NCBI GenBank assembly: GCA_015064885.1
Contig: SVRJ01000004.1
Span: 1 to 64,000, forward strand
Source: Oscillospiraceae bacterium
GTDB lineage: Bacteria; Bacillota; Clostridia; Oscillospirales; CAG-272
Direction: 5' to 3'
DNA length: 64,000 nt
Shown: positions 59,537 to 64,000 of the stretch, piece after piece
Position numbering within the stretch: the first letter of the stretch is position 1
Layout of the letters: each line of letters begins with the position of its first letter
Notes under the pieces: generated by a model
Database searches by the model: none
The model's input: the letters and a program-made list of their open reading frames with translations, nothing else
Told to the model about the DNA's origin: nothing
Translations under genes and position numbers: made by a program

Positions 59537-60610
59537 ATGGCTCACAACTTTCAAAAACAAATAGATTTTCTTCTCGAAAACGCCAATCCCTCCATCCGTC
59601 TCCGTGTAAAGAAAGAGATTCTCGGTAACATTGCAGCAGAGGAAGAAACGGATCTTATTGCTCAGATCAAAGAAGAACAGATATACAAGCTCATCGCAAG
59701 TTGTCAAAAGGAAAACGGCTGGCTTGGCAACGGCTTTCACGGACCGAACAAAGATGCCGGACCTTACGAGAACCAAGAGGTCGGCACAAAGTGGCTTGCA
59801 GAAAAGGCAGTTGGTAAGAACGATCCCGTGCTGAAGCGTGCTATGGATGCCTTTGTGACAACCGAACTGACAGACCTTTGCTATCGTACCAAGGGCAAAT
59901 ATTATGACGAGTTCCGCTATGCTGCCAACGGTCAGAATCTGATTCGCTCGGCTTGTATCGCACGTGCCGGATATGAAGGTATTATTGATATCAGACCGCA
60001 GATACAGTTGGCACTTGACTCTTTTAAGCGTGTGCTTGAAGTGGATTCTATCTTGGATATCACACGCATTAAAAAGATCAGCGGCAAGGAAAAGCGTGTT
60101 TTCAACGATTACGAAAAGTGGCCTTGCTATTATCATCTTGATATTTTGGCACATACGACCTCGTGGAGAACCGAGGATAATATTAAGATTCTCGCAGAAG
60201 CCGTGAAAAAGCTGATGCGCTCTGACCGCCCCGAATGTCAAGTCGGCGGTGACAGTTGGGTAGGATACGTTCTTGGAACGGTAGGTTGCCTTAAGGAAGG
60301 ATACACTCTCGGTTATGACAAGGACGGCGTTCATTATACATATCTTGACCGTGTAGAATGGCTCTGCCGTTGCGGTCTTGCAACCTATATCCCCGAACTA
60401 CAAGCGGAAGTAGATCTTCTCGCCAATGCCATTGACGAAAACGGTATTTGTCGAGCCAACGTTGATGAAAATCAACTAAAAGGCATCAGCACCTACGGCG
60501 GTCAACAGCTTGAGGTCGATTGGAAAAACGATGCAAGAAAACTGTGCGATATTACGTTCCGAGTTCTCTTGATAATGCACTACACCAACGGAGGTAAATA
60601 TGAGCTTTGA
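59537..60610 (+). CDS. Uncharacterised protein, tandem paralog 1 (possible alpha/alpha toroid)
   Basis: 357 aa; MAHNFQKQIDFLLENANPSIRLRVKKEIL; WPCYYHLDILAHTTSWRTED; LCDITFRVLL. Confidence 0.8.
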   Translation: MAHNFQKQIDFLLENANPSIRLRVKKEILGNIAAEEETDLIAQIKEEQIYKLIASCQKENGWLGNGFHGPNKDAGPYENQEVGTKWLAEKAVGKNDPVLKRAMDAFVTTELTDLCYRTKGKYYDEFRYAANGQNLIRSACIARAGYEGIIDIRPQIQLALDSFKRVLEVDSILDITRIKKISGKEKRVFNDYEKWPCYYHLDILAHTTSWRTEDNIKILAEAVKKLMRSDRPECQVGGDSWVGYVLGTVGCLKEGYTLGYDKDGVHYTYLDRVEWLCRCGLATYIPELQAEVDLLANAIDENGICRANVDENQLKGISTYGGQQLEVDWKNDARKLCDITFRVLLIMHYTNGGKYEL

Positions 60611-61715
60611 CTATCAAAAATCAATAGATTTTCTTCTTGAAAACGGCAGAGATGTGATTCAGTACCGTTTGCATAAAGACATACTCCATGATCTCACCGA
60701 AGCTGAGGAAGAACTGCTTCTTGAAAAGGTGATGCAGACACCCGAATATCAGTTGCTTTTAACTCACGTTAAGCCAAACGGATATATCGGCATCGGTATG
60801 CACTCTTGGGAGAAATTCAAAGCATCACATCTTGATGACGGAGAAAATGCCGCAAGACTCTTACATAATTACGGTATCCCCAAGGATATGCCTATCGTGC
60901 AAAATTTCGTGAAAGCCATGCGTGACGATGCGGTACTCAAGCAAGAGTTTTCGTATTACAATCCCGAAAAGGTGCGATTTGAAACACGTAGTATCGGCAT
61001 CAACAGCGGCTCGTCTCTTGACGTCACACTGTATGCTTGTCAAGCGTTGCTCGGTTATGGTGACGATCCCGAAATGCGACATTTTGTTGATGCTTCTTAT
61101 AAGGCATTCGTCAGCTTGCTTGATTACGAGTCGGCAGATGAGATCACGACCTTCAATCCGAATCTCAAGAGAAAATATAACTACCCCACCATCACGCCCG
61201 ACACCTATTTCCCGTGTCAATACCATCTTGAAACCTTGGCTGAAACGCAGAGTTGGCGCACAGAGGAAAGTATTGCCCGTCTTGCCGAAGCAATCGACCA
61301 CCACGACAGAATCACAAAGGATTTCGGCGGTTTTGCGGTAAAGATCAACGGTAAGCAGGTAGGACCCGGCTGGGCGTATATGAATCCCTTTTTTGCGCTG
61401 TCATTTCCGCAGAAAGCTCCCAATCACAGAAAGACATTGACCGCGCTTGCAAAGGTCACAGGAGATCGAACACAAGTGGTCAGAGAATCGGTGGAAACCC
61501 TGCTTGAAATGCTGTCCGAGGATGGCGTACTTCGTACCACGTTCACATCGTCTTATGAAAAAAGTCGTTTCAAAGACAATTTCCGCAGCGGACATCCTTA
61601 TGCAGAGATCGGGCTTGAACCCGACCATAGAAAAGATACGGCGATATGGTGTGAGCTTACATTTTGGGCGGTAGAATTTTTGCATATAATTGAACGCATG
61701 AAAAAAGGAGAATGA
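60600..61715 (+). CDS. Uncharacterised protein, tandem paralog 2
   Basis: 371 aa; MSFDYQKSIDFLLENGRDVIQYRLHKDIL; FPCQYHLETLAETQSWRTEE; WCELTFWAVEF. Confidence 0.8.
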   Translation: MSFDYQKSIDFLLENGRDVIQYRLHKDILHDLTEAEEELLLEKVMQTPEYQLLLTHVKPNGYIGIGMHSWEKFKASHLDDGENAARLLHNYGIPKDMPIVQNFVKAMRDDAVLKQEFSYYNPEKVRFETRSIGINSGSSLDVTLYACQALLGYGDDPEMRHFVDASYKAFVSLLDYESADEITTFNPNLKRKYNYPTITPDTYFPCQYHLETLAETQSWRTEESIARLAEAIDHHDRITKDFGGFAVKINGKQVGPGWAYMNPFFALSFPQKAPNHRKTLTALAKVTGDRTQVVRESVETLLEMLSEDGVLRTTFTSSYEKSRFKDNFRSGHPYAEIGLEPDHRKDTAIWCELTFWAVEFLHIIERMKKGE

Positions 61716-61718
61716 GTC

Positions 61719-62765
61719 ATGGCATATAACTTTCAAAAGCAAATAGACTTTCTCCTTGAACATGCTTGCCCAAGTATTAAATATTTGGTATATCGAGATA
61801 TGCTTGATACTCCCGTGGACGAGCCTTTTATGATGGCGCTTCAGAATGAGATTTTGGCACAAACAAATACCCAAAAGCACTTGTCCGCACAGCACCCCGA
61901 CGGATGGTTCGGGCACGAGCTTCACGGTATTGACGGTATGGATTGCCACATTGGTGGACTTTTGAACTTGGGCGTTGAAGCAAGCTGTCCTGCGATTCAA
62001 AAGGCGGTCACTGCGTTGTTGACACCCGAAATCGCATCGACACACAAGAATTGGTTTCGCGGTGGTGCGGCATTGGATGCTGAGGGGCGCGGTGGCGACC
62101 GTGCCATCGTTGCCAACATCCTCGCTATGACAAAGGCTCCCGAAGATATTCCCGTTTATGCGGAAGAATTGACCTTGGCGTTTGAGCATTTGGCGGCGGT
62201 CTTGGAGTATAACTCGGTTGACGATTTTTCTATCAGGGGCAAGAACGAGCGATACTACAAACCAAAAGCCAGATTTCCCGGTGCAAACCATATCGGCATC
62301 CTTGCCGCTACGCAGGGATGGCGTACCGAGGAAAAGATGAATACTGCAAAAGCAGCCATCAATCACGCTTACGAGATCATGAAGGACGTTGACGAATATA
62401 TCACGTTCAAAAAGCCGACCGAATTTGGCGGTGGATTTGTCGGTCCGTTCAACTATAATTGGCAAGCTCTGAAGCCTATGAACGAGGAACAGATCGTCGG
62501 TATCATCAACAGCTCCTACAACTTCCAATTCGCATTTTGGCTCGGCGCAATTACCGGTGTTCCCGATTGGGTAAAACAGCACAACGGTACATACGAAGCT
62601 CTTGCCGATATGCTTGATCGGAATGTTATATTCAATCAGATTCCCGAAAGCACACTAAAAGCATTCAAACAGGTGTCGGGTAAAGAGCCTAACTACCGAA
62701 AGAAGCATGCCGCAGAATGTGACGTTACATACGCGATACTTAATGCGGTTTTAGGAAAAGTATAA
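61719..62765 (+). CDS. Uncharacterised protein, tandem paralog 3
   Basis: 348 aa; MAYNFQKQIDFLLEHACPSIKYLVYRDML; FPGANHIGILAATQGWRTEE; ECDVTYAILNAVL. Confidence 0.8.
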   Translation: MAYNFQKQIDFLLEHACPSIKYLVYRDMLDTPVDEPFMMALQNEILAQTNTQKHLSAQHPDGWFGHELHGIDGMDCHIGGLLNLGVEASCPAIQKAVTALLTPEIASTHKNWFRGGAALDAEGRGGDRAIVANILAMTKAPEDIPVYAEELTLAFEHLAAVLEYNSVDDFSIRGKNERYYKPKARFPGANHIGILAATQGWRTEEKMNTAKAAINHAYEIMKDVDEYITFKKPTEFGGGFVGPFNYNWQALKPMNEEQIVGIINSSYNFQFAFWLGAITGVPDWVKQHNGTYEALADMLDRNVIFNQIPESTLKAFKQVSGKEPNYRKKHAAECDVTYAILNAVLGKV

Positions 62766-62883
62766 AAAAAGAGCAGTAAAACCGCTCTAAACAACATACG
62801 ACCAAAAACGATCGGGCGTTCACCGTTTTTGTTATGAACGCTATTTTCAATACGAATATTTTATTACTGCGTGGTTAGTAAAA

Positions 62884-62922
62884 AAGGCAGTGACTGTACC
62901 GAAACCGGATACAGTCACCGCC
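62884..62922 (-). terminator. Terminator of tRNA-Pro
   Basis: Minus strand GGCGGTGACTGTATCC...GGTACAGTCACTGCC followed by TTTTTT. Confidence 0.8.
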
Positions 62923-62924
62923 TA

Positions 62925-63002
62925 TTGGTCGGAGTGACAGGAATTGAACCTGCGGCCTCATGGTCCCGAACCATGCGCTCTACCAAGCTGAGCCACACCC
63001 CG
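62925..63002 (-). tRNA. tRNA-Pro (CGG)
   Basis: Minus strand CGGGGTGTGGCTCAGCTTGGTAGAGCGCATGGTTCGGGACCATGAGGCCGCAGGTTCAATTCCTGTCACTCCGACCA; anticodon CGG, encoded CCA. Confidence 0.93.
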
Positions 63003-63105
63003 AAATATTCAGCCTTAATATTATACCACAAACATAACGGTTTGTCAAGTCTTTTTTTGAAATATCCGAAATATAAATATACAAAAAGTTAACGGAGGTA
63101 ATATC

Positions 63106-64000
63106 GTGGGTCTTCTCAGAAGAAACAAATATAAAAAACTCGTAAAAAAATCAGAAAAAATATTTTTGATAATAAATCCTGTCTCGGGCAAGCTGAAGGC
63201 GAGAGCTGCGCTGTTCGATATAGTTCAGACACTTTCGGAAAGCTCGGAGTTCCCCCCCACCGTTGCTATGACAGAATACAAAGGGCACGCTGAAAAGCTT
63301 GCCGCAGTAGCGGCTGCCGGCGGATACGACAGAGTCATATGCTGCGGAGGCGACGGCACTCTCAACGAGGTAATAAACGGAGTTATAAAATCAAAGAAAA
63401 AAATAAAGCTCGGCTATATACCCGCCGGCTCTACAAACGATTTTGCATCCGGAATCGGCATATCGCTTGATCTTCCCACGGCAGCAGTAAACGCGATAGA
63501 AGGTACTGACACAGAGCTTGACGTCGGAAGCTTCAACGGAGAGAGGTTCTTCTCTTATATTGCATCCTTCGGAATTTTCACCGCAAGCTCATACACTGCG
63601 CCTCAGGAGACCAAGAACGTTCTCGGGCATTTTGCATACGTTCTTGAAGGCTTGAAGGACCTTGCCTCGGTACAGTCGATACACGTAAAATGCGAGCTCG
63701 ACGGTGAGGAGATAGAAGGTGATTATGTTTTCGGTGCTATAGCCAACACGTTTAAAATAGGCGGTATAGTAAAGCTCAGCCGTGATACGGTAAAGCTCAA
63801 CGACGGTGTTTTCGAGATAGTTCTTGTCAAGAAGCCTGAAAACATAAACGATTTCAATAAGATCGGAGCAAGCGTTGCTTCATCAAACTTTGACAACGAT
63901 ATGTTCGTGTTCAGAAAGGCGGAAAAAATCACCGTCACTCTTCCAAATAACGTTATCTGGTCTGTTGACGGTGAACAGCAAAACACGCCCGAGGACGGAA
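63106..64000 (+). CDS. Diacylglycerol/lipid kinase family protein, truncated by the window edge
   Basis: GTG start at 63106 after GGAGG; MGLLRRNKYKKLVKKSEKIFLIINPVSGKLKARA..., CCGGDGTLNEVINGV, GYIPAGSTNDFASG. Absent from the ORF track. Confidence 0.92.
   Translation, partial: MGLLRRNKYKKLVKKSEKIFLIINPVSGKLKARAALFDIVQTLSESSEFPPTVAMTEYKGHAEKLAAVAAAGGYDRVICCGGDGTLNEVINGVIKSKKKIKLGYIPAGSTNDFASGIGISLDLPTAAVNAIEGTDTELDVGSFNGERFFSYIASFGIFTASSYTAPQETKNVLGHFAYVLEGLKDLASVQSIHVKCELDGEEIEGDYVFGAIANTFKIGGIVKLSRDTVKLNDGVFEIVLVKKPENINDFNKIGASVASSNFDNDMFVFRKAEKITVTLPNNVIWSVDGEQQNTPEDG

Noticed and set aside
61401-62582. 393-aa minus-strand ORF antisense to paralogs 2/3
   Set aside because: Cys/Arg-rich shadow frame with no domain motifs; the sense strand carries a coherent paralogous family with RBSs.

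Overview
This is a 64 kb chromosomal window from an anaerobic Firmicute, most likely a gut Clostridia; that is inferred from gene content (spoIIGA-sigE, a T-box, dockerin and BspA-type LRR proteins). Most of it is ordinary housekeeping DNA: an rpoD-dnaG-dgt block, yigZ, hflX, rpmE, spoIIGA-sigE, addB, a large SRP RNA followed by dnaX-ybaB-recR, an ABC-F gene, serC-serA, mtlD-asnA and two tRNAs. Two real CDSs at the window edges, both with GTG starts, are missing from the supplied ORF track: a lipoprotein at 1-380 (-) and a diacylglycerol kinase-family protein at 63106-64000 (+). The parts I would look at again are: (1) three tandem, divergent paralogs of about 350 aa (59.5-62.8 kb) sharing 'WRTE[DE]' and 'C[DE]xT[FY]' signatures; (2) an AT-rich two-gene island (15.87-18.68 kb) bounded by an exact 26-bp inverted repeat, encoding a PD-(D/E)XK-like nuclease and a membrane coiled-coil protein; (3) an XRE-HTH/ADP-ribosylglycohydrolase fusion; (4) a T-box whose specifier (UAC) and UGGU bulge point to tyrosine, upstream of a TrpXYZ-like ABC importer; (5) two GAAC-N4-GTTC palindromes (one LexA/SOS-box-like) in a divergent promoter region with a small Zn-finger/sigma-like operon; (6) a host-glycan glycosidase set (GH110-like, GH95, GH27, GH109-like); (7) an ECF sigma factor coupled to a membrane BspA-type LRR protein; (8) a 9-bp 'AGTGATATT' motif alternating with unrelated mini-hairpins. 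All family assignments are by reading motifs; no database search was run.
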